DNA of 64,000 bases from Streptomyces sp. CB01881 (GTDB lineage Bacteria > Actinomycetota > Actinomycetes > Streptomycetales > Streptomycetaceae), in NCBI RefSeq assembly GCF_002953255.1, contig NZ_CP026498.1, forward strand, positions 6,956,211 through 7,020,210. The letters are read 5' to 3'. Within the stretch, counting starts at the first letter, position 1; every line of letters starts with the position of its first letter. The translations under genes were made by a program, and so were the position numbers. The notes beneath the pieces were generated by a model. That model did not search any database, was not told the DNA's origin, and worked only from the letters and a program-made list of their open reading frames with translations. This document shows, piece after piece, positions 17,559 through 26,561 of this stretch.

Positions 17559-19054
17559 ACCTCGTCGCGCTCGCCCAGGGCCACGGGCTCGTCCCAGCCG
17601 GCCGGGGCGCCGTCCTGGACCGCGACCACGCCGTTCGGCAGCCAGCGGGAGGTGCCCAGCAGCTCGGTGTAGATGCCGCGGAAGCCGTCGATGTTCTGGC
17701 GGAGCGTGAACTGCTCGATCACCCGCAGCCGGGCCTGCTCGCCCAGCCGGGCGCGGCGCTCGGGGTCGCGCAGCAGCTCGATGGCGGCGGCGGCCATGGG
17801 TTCGGGTTCGCGCGGGGGGACGACCAGGCCGGTGTCGCCGACGGCCTCGCGCACGCCGCCCACGTCGGTCGAGACGGTGGAGCGGCCGCAGGACATCGCC
17901 TCGATCAGGGTGAACGGGAAGCCCTCGCTGATGCTGGAGAGCATCACCACGTTCCCCGCCGCGTACGCGTCGGTGATGTCGGCGACGCGGCCCTCGAAGG
18001 CCACCGAGTCGGCGATGCCGAGCTCGGCGGCCAGGGCTATGCAGCCGTCGCGGTACGCCTCGCCGCCCTTGGGCGTGCCGCCGAACAGCCGCAGCCGGGC
18101 CTCGGGTATCTCGCGCTGGACGATCGCGAAGGCCCGGATCAGCGTCTCCAGGTCCTTGATCGGGTCGACCCGGCCGGCCCAGCTGAGCGTGGGCGTCTGC
18201 GGCTCGGGTCCGGCGGGCGGGAAGGCCGCCGGGTCCACGCCGTTGTAGACGGTGCGGATGTGTGCGGACGGCGTGCCGCCGCGCTCCTCCCAGCGCCGGT
18301 TGTACCGGTTGCCGGGGGTGACCAGCGCGGCCCGCCGGTAGCTTTCCTCGGCGAGCATCCGGTAGAAGCCCAGCAGCAGTGCCTTGACCGGCCAGCGGTA
18401 CGGGCCGGTGCGGTAGCCGAGGTAGCGCTCGCGCAGGTAGATGCCGTGCTCGGTGAGGAGAAACGGTACGCCGTACTGCTGTGAGGCGATCAGCCCCGGC
18501 AGGGTGGCCAGGCCGCCGCTGGCGGCGTGCGCGACGCCCTCCTTGGGCGGCTCGGCCGAGAGCGGGCGCAGCGCGTGTTCCAGCAGGTCGGTGGCGTTGA
18601 GCGCGTCGTGCAGGGTGGGCCTGGAGACGGCGGTGGAGAGGTAGTCGCGGGTCCACACGTGCTGGAGGGTGCGCAGGGCGCGCTCGCTCCGCAGGGCCGG
18701 GCTGAGCAGCCCGCGGCGGGCGAGGTCGGCGAAGCCGTACAGCTCGGTGCCGAAGTGGGTGGTGTAGACCGGGTCGAGGATGGAGTGCAGGAAGCGCTCG
18801 TACGCGTTGAGGAAGCGGCGCATCTCCTTGCCCCGCGGGGCTCTGCCCTCGATGGCCGGGCCCCAGAGCGGCGCGGTCGTGACGGACCGCACGTTGGCGG
18901 GCAGCTCCCAGGCCAGCGGTTCGTGGCCGGTGCCCGTGACGGCGATGATGTCGAAGTCGACGTCCGGCATGCCCTGGACGAGCTGGTCGCACCAGACGCT
19001 CACACCGCCGTGCTGGTGCGGGTACGTCCCCTCGGTGAGCAGGGTGACGCGCAT
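17549..19054 (-). CDS. pelF: PelF-type GT4 glycosyltransferase
   Basis: 501 residues with the PelF N-terminal signature MRVTLLTEGTYPHQHGGVSV and WCDQLVQGMP. A long insert follows, then the GT4 C-terminal Rossmann half: VYNGVDPAAFPP, LSWAGRVDPIKDLETLIRAF and the nucleotide-sugar motif ISEGFPFTLIEAMSCG with E377 and E385. There are no membrane segments, so it acts in the cytoplasm and would polymerise a UDP-sugar, in Pel the N-acetylgalactosamine donor. It has a strong AGGAGGGGGG ribosome site 106 bases after the deacetylase-like gene. Its end overlaps the first mini-ORF of the 77-bp repeat array. Confidence 0.9.
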   Translation of the reverse strand: MRVTLLTEGTYPHQHGGVSVWCDQLVQGMPDVDFDIIAVTGTGHEPLAWELPANVRSVTTAPLWGPAIEGRAPRGKEMRRFLNAYERFLHSILDPVYTTHFGTELYGFADLARRGLLSPALRSERALRTLQHVWTRDYLSTAVSRPTLHDALNATDLLEHALRPLSAEPPKEGVAHAASGGLATLPGLIASQQYGVPFLLTEHGIYLRERYLGYRTGPYRWPVKALLLGFYRMLAEESYRRAALVTPGNRYNRRWEERGGTPSAHIRTVYNGVDPAAFPPAGPEPQTPTLSWAGRVDPIKDLETLIRAFAIVQREIPEARLRLFGGTPKGGEAYRDGCIALAAELGIADSVAFEGRVADITDAYAAGNVVMLSSISEGFPFTLIEAMSCGRSTVSTDVGGVREAVGDTGLVVPPREPEPMAAAAIELLRDPERRARLGEQARLRVIEQFTLRQNIDGFRGIYTELLGTSRWLPNGVVAVQDGAPAGWDEPVALGERDEVTA

Positions 19055-19110
19055 GGCTTCCCCCCTCCTGTCCTTGCGTCAAGCGTCCGGCCCGAAGGGC
19101 CGGTCGGGTG

Positions 19111-19150
19111 CCGGTGGCGGGGCCGGGGGACGGCCCGGCCCCACCACCGG
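19111..19150 (-). terminator. Strong hairpin between the deacetylase-like gene and pelF
   Basis: CCGGTGG-C-GGGGCCGGG pairs with CCCGGCCCC-A-CCACCGG around a 6-base loop: 16 pairs with one mismatch. It sits just after the deacetylase-like stop, inside the presumed operon, so it may attenuate pelF or end a shorter transcript. Confidence 0.6.
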
Positions 19151-19160
19151 TATCACCTGT

Positions 19161-21515
19161 TCAGCGGGTGCCGGTCGTCCCGGCGGTGTTCTTCGCCGGG
19201 GCGGCCTTCCCCCCGGAGGCCTTGCCGGTCTTGCTGCTGCCCTGGGCGGTGCCCTTGCCGGCGGAACCGGTGGTGGCGCCCTTGCCCGCGACCGGTGCCC
19301 CGCTGCCGGGGACCAGCACCGGCGCGTCGGTCCGGGCGGTGTCGCCGGGACCGGCCGGGACGGCGTCGGCGGTGCCCTGCGGCACGACCTTCTTGTCGGC
19401 CGGCGCCGGTGCGGTCACCGACTGGGCGGCGACGTTCGGCGTGACGGCCGGGGCCGCCGCCGGGGCTGCGGCCAGCTTCAGCGTCACGGTGCTCTGCAGC
19501 AGCGCGGGCTTCACCCAGCCGGACAGCGTACCGGCGTACGCGGTGCCGAACGGCGTGGTGCCGATGGACAGCTTCTGCGTGGTGCCGGTGGGCATGGTGG
19601 CCTGGACCTGGACGCCGGCCGGGGCGGACACCGTGACGGTGTCGCCGACCCGGTACGCGGTGACCTGGCCGGAGGCGAGGGCCGCGTTCCAGGCCGCGCG
19701 CCGCTGGAACTCGGCGCCGATGTCCTTCTGCGCCAGGTTCACGATCGGGGCGTTGTCGGCGTGCAGCGAGCGGTAGGTCGAGAGGACCTTCTCCAGCACC
19801 GGGTAGACGATCCGGTCCTCGGACAGGTTCGACTGGTGGATGAAGTGCGGCCGCGGGTCGTTGCTCAGCACGTGGCCGAGGTCGATCCGGGCCTCCAGCG
19901 GGACGATGTACGACTGGTAGCCGGTGTTGACGTCCAGCGGTGCCGGCAGGCAGGTGGAGTTGGCGTTGTTCTCGCAGACGCCGCTGCCGCCCTTGGCCGC
20001 GCTGGTGTAGATCCAGTTGTACTCGTCGGCCTCCTCCTTCGCCGTGCCGGCGTTGTAGAAGACGTTCATCGGGTACCGCGGCACGGTCAGCGTGGACGAG
20101 CCGACGGCCCGCTGGGCGGGCTCGCGGGAGGCGTCGCTGGCCGTCCACTTGACGCCGTTGGTGACCAGCGAGGGGGCCAGGTACGGGTTGTCGCTGGTCT
20201 CCTGCGGGGCGGTCAGCAGACCGGAGTGCTCACCGGTGACCAGCTCGGTCTTGTCCAGGTGCAGGTTGCGCGCCGTCGCCCAGTCGAGGTTGTTCTTGAT
20301 CTGGGAGGTGATGGTGGCCTGGTCGACCCAGACGGTGTTGCCGGAGGCGTCCTTCGTGCACTTCCACGGCACCACCGAGACGTCCTGGAGACAGCCCAGG
20401 TACGGGTGCGTGTAGGTGTGGTTGATCCACCGGTAGCTGGCCTGGTCGGCGACCATCTGGTCCACCACCGGGTCGGTGGTGGCCGAGTGGTCGGCCTTCC
20501 AGTCCTCGCTGCCGCCGCCGTTGAACACCATGTCCATGGTGAAGTTGTTGGCGGTCTGCCACTGCTTGGCGTACTGCGCGTCGGCGACCGTCATCCGGAT
20601 CGGGTTGGCCGTCTCGGGGGTGCCGGGCGGGCAGGTGACGTCGCCGGGGGTGCACTTCAGCGCGGTGTCCCAGCGGTCGTCGGCCAGGAAGACGTCGTCC
20701 ACGTGGGCCGCGAAGTAGTTGCGGTCGTAGCCGAGGTGGACGCCCTGGGTTATCCAGTCGACTATGCCGCGCGCCAGCAGCCGGTACTGCTGCTGGTACT
20801 GGTTGTAGACGAAGGTGACGACCAGTTCCTTGCGGCCGTCGTGGCTGTACTCGCCGACCAGCGAGCCGCGCGCGGTGGAGCCCGGGATCGGGGCGTCCAC
20901 CAGCGGCGTGAACGAGGCGTCGGCCGGCAGGGAGGCCAGCGGGGTGGCCAGGTAGCCGTAGCTCTCGTCCACCGACGGGTCGTTGTCCTCGAAGGGCACG
21001 GCGCCCTTGAGGTAGCCGAACGGGCCGGCCAGGCCGGCCGTGGTGACCTGGCCCTGGACGCCGTCCAGCTTGCCCATGTAGCCCGGGTTCGCCGCCCAGT
21101 TCAGGCCGACGTCCGGCTGGGCGTAGGTGTACGCGTCGACCTGGCGCACGCCGAAGGCGGCCTCGTAGGTGGCGAGGGCCGTCATCTCGGCGGAGCCCGC
21201 CGTGAACGGGTTGTTGTTGGGCATCACGATGCCCTGGTACTTGCCGCGAGGCTGCCCGTTGACCGTGTCGCTGAGGAAGGCGGCATCGATGACCGGGCGG
21301 TTGGCGTCGTTGAGGTCGACGACCTTGTACGGGGTGCCCTGGCTCTTCAGCTCGGCGGCGACGGCCGCCGTCGCGGGTCCGCCGTCGCTGATCACCAGGA
21401 CCGTGAGGTCGATCCTGGGAGCCGTGGTGGCGCCGTGTGCGAGGGACGACTGCAGGCCGCCGGCCAGCAGGACTGCTGCCGCGCACGCGGCAACTCTTCG
21501 GGTCGCTCGACCCAT
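19161..21515 (-). CDS. Secreted polysaccharide deacetylase-like protein (Agd3/CE18-like)
   Basis: 784 residues from MGRATRRVAACAAAVLLAGG, chosen because GGGGAGGT lies 6 bases upstream. A signal peptide ends near SLAHGA. An N-terminal domain starts IDLTVLVISDGGPATAAVAA. The central deacetylase-like part has HVDDVFLADDRWD (271-283) and WINHTYTHPYLGC (363-375). These match the metal-binding Asp/His and HxxxHP motifs of CE4-like enzymes. A beta-rich segment follows, then a Gly/Ala/Lys/Thr tail. The architecture resembles fungal Agd3, which deacetylates galactosaminogalactan; Pel loci use PelA for the same step. It is probably the first gene of the operon and acts outside the membrane. The assignment to CE18 rests on motif and context. 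Confidence 0.8.
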   Translation of the reverse strand: MGRATRRVAACAAAVLLAGGLQSSLAHGATTAPRIDLTVLVISDGGPATAAVAAELKSQGTPYKVVDLNDANRPVIDAAFLSDTVNGQPRGKYQGIVMPNNNPFTAGSAEMTALATYEAAFGVRQVDAYTYAQPDVGLNWAANPGYMGKLDGVQGQVTTAGLAGPFGYLKGAVPFEDNDPSVDESYGYLATPLASLPADASFTPLVDAPIPGSTARGSLVGEYSHDGRKELVVTFVYNQYQQQYRLLARGIVDWITQGVHLGYDRNYFAAHVDDVFLADDRWDTALKCTPGDVTCPPGTPETANPIRMTVADAQYAKQWQTANNFTMDMVFNGGGSEDWKADHSATTDPVVDQMVADQASYRWINHTYTHPYLGCLQDVSVVPWKCTKDASGNTVWVDQATITSQIKNNLDWATARNLHLDKTELVTGEHSGLLTAPQETSDNPYLAPSLVTNGVKWTASDASREPAQRAVGSSTLTVPRYPMNVFYNAGTAKEEADEYNWIYTSAAKGGSGVCENNANSTCLPAPLDVNTGYQSYIVPLEARIDLGHVLSNDPRPHFIHQSNLSEDRIVYPVLEKVLSTYRSLHADNAPIVNLAQKDIGAEFQRRAAWNAALASGQVTAYRVGDTVTVSAPAGVQVQATMPTGTTQKLSIGTTPFGTAYAGTLSGWVKPALLQSTVTLKLAAAPAAAPAVTPNVAAQSVTAPAPADKKVVPQGTADAVPAGPGDTARTDAPVLVPGSGAPVAGKGATTGSAGKGTAQGSSKTGKASGGKAAPAKNTAGTTGTR

Positions 21516-21928
21516 GTGTGTACCTCCCCTGGGCAGGGCGCTCCGCTGCTCGGCGCTCGCCTGCCCTGTCGCTGTTCGCGGGCAGCAGGCTGCCCGGCGC
21601 CCATCCTGGTGGAGACTCCGCACCGATTGGGACCAAATGGGCGGGAGTGCAGCGAATCTGTTACCAACGTTCATGGCGATGCCATGAAGGCGCTGATTGT
21701 GGCCGGAACTGCACCCGCTGCGCAAATAATGAATTGAAAATTAATAACCGAAGCCTGAGCGTTACTGCTGGTCACCCACCGTGCGCTGGGGCTGGCTGTG
21801 GTGCGCCCTACACTGGCGGCGTTGCGCATGACACTCTGGCACACCCTCCCGTTCCGTCGGGCAGGTTCATGCAATATCGCGCAGGGTTGTGCCATGTCAC
21901 AGTCCGAATATCCAATGGAGGCCGCCGC
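21516..21928. promoter_or_regulatory. Divergent promoter region of the polysaccharide operon and phosphatase gene
   Basis: 413 bases between two outward-facing genes, with an AT-rich patch at 21721-21750 that stands out from the GC-rich surroundings. It should hold the promoters of both genes. I see no clear operator palindrome and no small gene. Confidence 0.5.
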
Positions 21929-22882
21929 GTGACCGAGCAGCAGACCGAGACCGCCGTTATCGAGGCCACCCGGAAAGCGGCGCAGGGCGCCCCGGACGCG
22001 GGCCTGGAGGCCCGGAGCCTCGGCCTGCAGGGCGCCGTCAACGCCCGCGATCTCGGCGGCTACCGGGCGGCCGGCGGCACGGTGCTGCGGCACGGCGTCG
22101 CGCTGCGCAGCGACGGCCTCAACCGGCTCACCGACGAGGATCTCGGCCTGCTCGGCTCGCTCGGCCTGCGCCAGGTGGTCGACCTGCGCAGCCTCGACGA
22201 GGTCCGCGAGGCCGGCCCCGACCGCGTCCCCGGCCTGCCGGTCGCCGCGATCGCGGCCGCCGAGATGTCGGCCACCCCGATCACCGTGGAGCCCGCCACG
22301 CCGGACGGCGTGACCCTGCACCACGTGCCGGTCTTCGCCGCCGACTTCGACATCTACGTGACGCTGCGTGACGCCCTGGCGGACCGCAGCCCGGAGAAGC
22401 AGCGCGCCCTGCTCGGCAACGGCAGGGCCGCCGCGATGATGACCGGCCTCTACCGCTGGTTCGTCACCGACCGGGTGGCCCGCGAGCGCTTCGCCATGGT
22501 GCTGCGCCTGCTGGCCGCGCCGGACGGCCCGCCGCTGCTCTTCCACTGCTCGGCCGGCAAGGACCGCACCGGCTGGACGGCCGCGATCCTGCTGACCGCC
22601 CTCGGCGTGGACCGCGAGACGGTCTTCGCCGACTACCTGCTCACCAACGAGCGCTCCGCCGGGATCGTCGAGAACATCGTCGACAGCTTCTTCACCCGCG
22701 GCCTGATGCAGGAGCCGGAGCTGCTGCTCCCGGTCTTCCGGGCGGAGCGCTCCTACCTGGAGGCGGCCTTCGAGGAGGTCGCGACCGGCTGGGGCACCTT
22801 CGAGGGGTTCTGGCGGGACGGACTCGGGCTGGGCGACGAGGTGCTGGAGGGCCTGCGGGCCAACCTGCTCACGGCGCCCTGA
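21929..22882 (+). CDS. Tyrosine-protein phosphatase (PtpB/dual-specificity type)
   Basis: 317 residues from GTG 21929, with TGGAGG 8 bases upstream. It begins with the family's substrate-side motif VNARDLGGYRAAGGTVLRHG and RSDGLNRLTDEDL. The P-loop is LFHCSAGKDRTGWTAAILLT, which contains the C(x)5R catalytic signature with Cys and Arg intact. No signal peptide or membrane helix is seen, so it is cytoplasmic. In bacteria such phosphatases often control exopolysaccharide kinases, but no tyrosine kinase is in this window. It is divergent from the polysaccharide operon, so a regulatory link is possible but unproven. Confidence 0.9.
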   Translation: MTEQQTETAVIEATRKAAQGAPDAGLEARSLGLQGAVNARDLGGYRAAGGTVLRHGVALRSDGLNRLTDEDLGLLGSLGLRQVVDLRSLDEVREAGPDRVPGLPVAAIAAAEMSATPITVEPATPDGVTLHHVPVFAADFDIYVTLRDALADRSPEKQRALLGNGRAAAMMTGLYRWFVTDRVARERFAMVLRLLAAPDGPPLLFHCSAGKDRTGWTAAILLTALGVDRETVFADYLLTNERSAGIVENIVDSFFTRGLMQEPELLLPVFRAERSYLEAAFEEVATGWGTFEGFWRDGLGLGDEVLEGLRANLLTAP

Positions 22883-22898
22883 GCGCCCCTCAGGGCGC
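22874..22898. terminator. Hairpin over the phosphatase stop codon
   Basis: GCGCCCTGAG (22874-22883) pairs perfectly with CTCAGGGCGC (22889-22898) around a 5-base loop. It contains the TGA stop and lies between convergent genes, so it may end both transcripts. Confidence 0.55.
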
Positions 22899-22937
22899 GT
22901 CAGGACGCCGGGTGACGCCTCACCCCCGGGCGCGCCG

Positions 22938-23891
22938 TCAGCCCTCGCTGATCAGGCCCTCGCGCAGTTGGGTGAGGGTCCTGGTCAGCAGCCGGGAGAC
23001 GTGCATCTGGGAGATGCCGATCTCCTCGCCGATCTGCGACTGGGTGAGGTTGGCGAAGAACCGCAGCATGATGATCCGGCGCTCGCGCGGCGGCAGCTTG
23101 GCCAGCAGCGGCTTCAGCGACTCGCGGTACTCCACGCCCTCCAGCGCGAGGTCCTCGTAGCCGAGCCGCTCGGCCAGCGGGCCGTCGCCGTCCTCCTCGC
23201 CGGGGCTGGAGTCCAGCGAGCTGGCGGTGTACGCGTTGCCCACCGCCAGGCCCTCGACCACGTCCTCCTCGCTGACGCCCAGGCAGGCGGCCAGCTCGGC
23301 GACGGTGGGGGAGCGGTCCAGCCGCTGGGCCAGCTCGTCGCCGGCCTTGGTGAGCGCCAGCCGCAGCTCCTGGAGCCGCCGGGGCACCCGGACCGACCAG
23401 CTGGTGTCCCGGAAGAAGCGCTTGATCTCGCCGACGACGGTCGGCATCGCGAAGGTGGGGAACTCCACCCCGCGCTCCGGGTCGAACCGGTCGATCGCCT
23501 TGATCAGGCCGATCGTGCCGACCTGGACGATGTCCTCCATCGGCTCGTTGCGGCTGCGGAACCGGGCCGAGGCGTACCGGACCAGCGGCAGGTTGAGCTC
23601 GATCAGGGTGTCGCGGACGTACGTGTGCTCGGCGCTGCCGGCCTCCAGGGCGGCCAGCCGCAGGAAGAGCGAGCGGGAGAGCGTCCGGGTGTCCAGCGCG
23701 GCGCCGGACGGGGCCTCCGCGGGCGTCTGGGCGGCCGCCCCGGGCACTGCCCGTTCGACGGCCCCCGGCGGGGCCCCGGGGGCGGGCGGGGCTGCGGCCG
23801 GGCCGCGCTGGACCGGGATCAGGTCGACGGCGACCGTTGTGCCACTGGCCCGACCACCGTGGATCTCCGCAGCGCCCAGATCTCCGGACAT
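22938..23891 (-). CDS. RNA polymerase sigma factor, SigB/SigF/SigG family
   Basis: 317 residues from ATG 23891 behind GGGGGTGG. After a Pro/Ala-rich N-terminus of about 65 residues come region 2 ([40 protein letters not shown]), region 3 ([20 protein letters not shown]) and region 4 ([39 protein letters not shown]). These give promoter recognition for stress or developmental genes. By position it matches the sigN-like member of the SCO4034/SCO4035 pair, but I leave the symbol open. No anti-sigma or anti-anti-sigma gene is adjacent. Confidence 0.93.
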   Translation of the reverse strand: MSGDLGAAEIHGGRASGTTVAVDLIPVQRGPAAAPPAPGAPPGAVERAVPGAAAQTPAEAPSGAALDTRTLSRSLFLRLAALEAGSAEHTYVRDTLIELNLPLVRYASARFRSRNEPMEDIVQVGTIGLIKAIDRFDPERGVEFPTFAMPTVVGEIKRFFRDTSWSVRVPRRLQELRLALTKAGDELAQRLDRSPTVAELAACLGVSEEDVVEGLAVGNAYTASSLDSSPGEEDGDGPLAERLGYEDLALEGVEYRESLKPLLAKLPPRERRIIMLRFFANLTQSQIGEEIGISQMHVSRLLTRTLTQLREGLISEG

Positions 23892-24079
23892 GCACCCACC
23901 CCCTTGTGACTGACAGTTGAACGGGGGCTGTCGCACTGAGGTTCCCGGCGACGCCCTCCCCCTCCATACCGGAACACGGTCCCCGGCAAACCCGAACGTC
24001 GCAAGACGTCACGCGTCGGTAACGCGCAGCAATCCTGTTCCGGGTGCCCTTTTGCCGTGCTCTGAGGGGATTGTGATGC

Positions 24080-25129
24080 TCAGTCTTCCCAGGAGTTGCC
24101 GGTCCGAAGCCTGGCCAGGATCCGGGACAGAAGGCGTGAGACGTGCATCTGGGACATCCCCAGCTCGGTGCTGATCTGCGACTGCGTCAGGTTGGCGAAG
24201 AACCGCAGCATGACGATCCGCCGCTCCCGCTCCGGCAGCTGCACCAGCAGGTGGCGGACCATGTCCCGGTGTTCGACCTCGGCCAGCGCCGAGTCCTCGT
24301 AGCCGAGCCGGTCCAGCAGGGCGAGCCCGCCCTCGTGCTCCTGCGCCGCCTCCAGCGAGGCCGCGTTGTAGGCCCGGCCGGCGTCCAGGCAGGCCCGGAC
24401 GTCCTCCTCGGGGATGCGCAGGCTGGCGGCGATCTCCGGCACCTTGGGGGCCCGGCCGTGGGTCACCGTCAGCTCCTCCATCGCGCCACTGACCTGCACC
24501 CAGAGCTCCTGGAGCCGGCGCGGCACGTGCATGGTGCGGACGTTGTCCCGGAAGTACCGCTTGATCTCGCCGAGGATGGTCGGCAGGGCGTAGGTCGGGA
24601 ACTGGACGCCGCGGGCGGGGTCGAACCGGTCGATCGCGTTGATCAGGCCGATCGTGCCGACCTGGACGACGTCCTCCATCGGCTCGCTGCGGCTGCGGAA
24701 CCGGGTCGCCGCGTAGCGGACCAGTGGGATGTTGACCTCGATCAGGGCGGCCCGGACCCGCTCCCGCTCGGGGGCGTCCGGGGGCAGCTCGGCGAGCCGC
24801 TCGAAGAGCACCCGGGTCAGCGTCCGGACGTCCACCACGGGGCGCCCGCCGGGGCCGCGCAGGCCGTCCGGGCGCAGTTCGCCGGCCGGGCCGATGACGG
24901 CGGCCAGCACCTCCTCGGGCGGCATGGCCTGAACGGGGGGCTGGGCGGGGGGCTGAACGGGAGCCTGGGTCTGAACCGAGGCCTGGGTCTGGGGCGGGGG
25001 CTGGGCCGGGGGTTGCGCCTGGCCCTGTGCGGGCGGGGCCGGCGCCGGTGCGGCGGCCGTCGTACTGGTCTGTGCAGTGGCCGGCCCGGTATCGGTTCCC
25101 GGCGCGCTCCCTGGTGTCCGCACGGACAC
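24080..25129 (-). CDS. RNA polymerase sigma factor, SigF-like
   Basis: 349 residues. It has the same region 2-4 pattern as the neighbouring sigma factor: [60 protein letters not shown] and [19 protein letters not shown]. The first 75 residues are a low-complexity Gln/Pro/Ala run, longer than I expect in the family. The two paralogues are tandem and probably arose by duplication. In synteny with S. coelicolor this one sits where sigF, a late-sporulation sigma factor, lies. The GTG start at 25129 is preceded by GGAAGGG. Both genes read toward the phosphatase. Confidence 0.93.
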   Translation of the reverse strand: MSVRTPGSAPGTDTGPATAQTSTTAAAPAPAPPAQGQAQPPAQPPPQTQASVQTQAPVQPPAQPPVQAMPPEEVLAAVIGPAGELRPDGLRGPGGRPVVDVRTLTRVLFERLAELPPDAPERERVRAALIEVNIPLVRYAATRFRSRSEPMEDVVQVGTIGLINAIDRFDPARGVQFPTYALPTILGEIKRYFRDNVRTMHVPRRLQELWVQVSGAMEELTVTHGRAPKVPEIAASLRIPEEDVRACLDAGRAYNAASLEAAQEHEGGLALLDRLGYEDSALAEVEHRDMVRHLLVQLPERERRIVMLRFFANLTQSQISTELGMSQMHVSRLLSRILARLRTGNSWED

Positions 25130-25339
25130 GTCACCCTTCCCAAAGTCGACAATGGTGGGACTTGCGGATCGGGCGTCGCGTCTCGGTTCATCACCTCGCC
25201 ATGTCCGGCAAAACCGGTCATAGCATCACAAGAGGGGCGCAGGTCGGGCAAGCACCGCGTAGAGGTGTGTTGGTGGTGTGGGGGTGCTTCACCGGGTCTT
25301 CCGCCGCGGCCTCCGGAGGATCGTTCCGGGACAGAGCAA

Positions 25340-25370
25340 GGCGCCCCGCCCGGGTCTCGGGAGGGGCGCC
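25340..25370 (-). terminator. Terminator after the Dabb gene
   Basis: GGCGCCCC (25340-25347) pairs with GGGGCGCC (25363-25370), with an inner CCCG/CGGG stem. It lies 27 bases downstream of the Dabb stop in its reading direction. Confidence 0.65.
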
Positions 25371-25397
25371 GCGGTCCGTCCGGGGGATGTCCCGGGA

Positions 25398-25691
25398 TCA
25401 GACCTCGATGTCGGCGATCACCCAGGTGGCGAACTCGCGCCACTGGCCGGCCGCGGCCTGGTGGGCCGGGTGGGTGAGGTAGGCCTGGAGCGCCTCACGG
25501 TCCTCGACCAGGCTGTTGATCGCGTAGTCGTGGGCGATGTCGCGCTCGGTGGTGTTCCAGCCGCACTCCCACTCGCGCAGCTCGGGGATGACCGGGCCGA
25601 GGGCCTCGAAGGCCTTGGCGCCGGCGAGCGCGCGCTCGTCGTCCTTGCTGACGCCTTCATTGAGCTTGAACAGGACCAGGTGCCGGATCAC
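25398..25691 (-). CDS. Dabb (stress-responsive A/B barrel) protein
   Basis: 97 residues from GTG 25691 with GAGGAG 7 bases upstream. The dimeric ferredoxin-like Dabb pattern is clear: VIRHLVLFKLNEGVSKDDER, LREWECGWNTTERDIAHDY, then VEDREALQAYLTHPAHQAA. The function is unknown; family members bind small molecules or serve in stress responses and polyketide cyclisation. It stands alone in the conserved block near the sigma factors. Confidence 0.9.
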   Translation of the reverse strand: MIRHLVLFKLNEGVSKDDERALAGAKAFEALGPVIPELREWECGWNTTERDIAHDYAINSLVEDREALQAYLTHPAHQAAAGQWREFATWVIADIEV

Positions 25692-25753
25692 GATGCCGCT
25701 CCTCGCGGACGGGGGGTTGAGGGACGCGCCCACCGTAGCCGGTGCCGGAGCGG

Positions 25754-25918
25754 CTACTTCACCAGCCCGGTCATGAAGGTGCCGATCGCCTTGGCGGCGT
25801 TCGAGATGCCCTCGAAGCCCAGTTGGACGAGCTCGGCGGCGCGGGCCGGCGAGGTGATGATCGTGTAGAGCACGAAGACGAGCAGGAGAACCATGCCGAT
25901 CTTCTTCGCCTGCGCCAT
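25754..25918 (-). CDS. Small membrane protein
   Basis: 54 residues: short basic start MAQAKKIG, one hydrophobic helix (MVLLLVFVLYTIITSPARAA), then an amphipathic tail ending FMTGLVK. The ATG at 25918 is preferred because GGAGGAAGG lies upstream; an in-frame ATG 12 codons earlier is possible. The helix followed by ARAAEL could also be a signal peptide. Function unknown. It lies 62 bases before the Dabb gene in the same direction. Confidence 0.7.
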   Translation of the reverse strand: MAQAKKIGMVLLLVFVLYTIITSPARAAELVQLGFEGISNAAKAIGTFMTGLVK

Positions 25919-26330
25919 CCGGTGGCCTTCCTCCCTGCTGTGGGCCGCCGCCATTCGGTCCCCGAGCGTCCCTCTGCATTGGGCAGCTTATCCACCGGAC
26001 GGCCTATCAAGTGTGCGACGCGTTCGCCCGGCGGGACGAAGGTCCCCGTGAGTGGGGCCTTTCTCCGGGTGCCCCGGAGCGATGTGTCGAGCAGGATGGT
26101 TGATGTGCCGAGGATCTGGCAGGAATCCCCGGTGTGTGGATCCGGAGCTCCCCGCTGTGGGACCGGGCGCCGCGGCTTCCCCCGACGCGGCCCCGGTTGT
26201 GGGACTCCGCAGGGGGAGCGGTTGTTCCCCCCGAACCGCTCCCCCCTCCAGGCTCCGTGCTCGAAGAGCGTTGGTGGTCATCGGCTCAGGGCGCGGAGCC
26301 CTTTCCGTGTATGAGGGTGCGCGGAAACGA
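25919..26330. other. 412-base intergenic region with two hairpins
   Basis: No convincing gene. One hairpin at 26039-26061 (AAGG-T-CCCC against GGGGCCTT) is followed by TTCTCC. A stronger one at 26212-26245 has a perfect 12-bp stem, GGGGGAGCGGTT with AACCGCTCCCCC, and a 10-base loop. The promoter of the small membrane-protein gene should also be here. Confidence 0.45.
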
Positions 26331-26363
26331 CGAGGGCCCCGTCCGGTGCGGACGGGGCCCTCG
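26331..26363 (-). terminator. Terminator after tRNA-Ser(CGA)
   Basis: A perfect 14-bp stem (CGAGGGCCCCGTCC with its complement) and a 5-base loop, 7 bases beyond the tRNA 3' end, followed in that direction by TCGTTTCC. Confidence 0.8.
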
Positions 26364-26369
26364 TGTTGC

Positions 26370-26459
26370 TGGCGGTAGCGGTGGGATTCGAACCCACGGT
26401 GGAGTTGCCCCCACACACGCTTTCGAGGCGTGCTCCTTTGGCCGCTCGGACACGCTACC
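26370..26459 (-). tRNA. tRNA-Ser(CGA)
   Basis: The minus strand has acceptor GGTAGCG/CGCTACC, a G discriminator and encoded CCA. The anticodon stem CACGC/GCGTG encloses CTCGAAA, giving CGA. A long variable arm marks it as serine. It reads UCG. Confidence 0.97.
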
Positions 26460-26561
26460 GAGGGGAACTCTACCGGACGGGTGGCTCCGTCACGAAATCC
26501 GTATCGGGAGGGGGTCCTGTGGGTGGCCTGCGGGGGTGTGCGGCGGGGTTCGACGGGGTGT

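Noticed and set aside
16166-18484. 772-residue plus-strand frame across the repeat array
   Set aside because: It is opposite pelF and the membrane gene, with Gln/Arg/Gly-rich composition and no domains.
10965-21515. Complete Pseudomonas-type pel operon
   Set aside because: No PelB, PelC or PelD-like gene is visible, and the membrane protein does not show a clear PelG or PelE signature; only PelF is recognisable.
21671-22546. 291-residue minus-strand frame over the phosphatase
   Set aside because: Shadow of the phosphatase gene, which has an intact HCSAGKDRTG loop and a good ribosome site.
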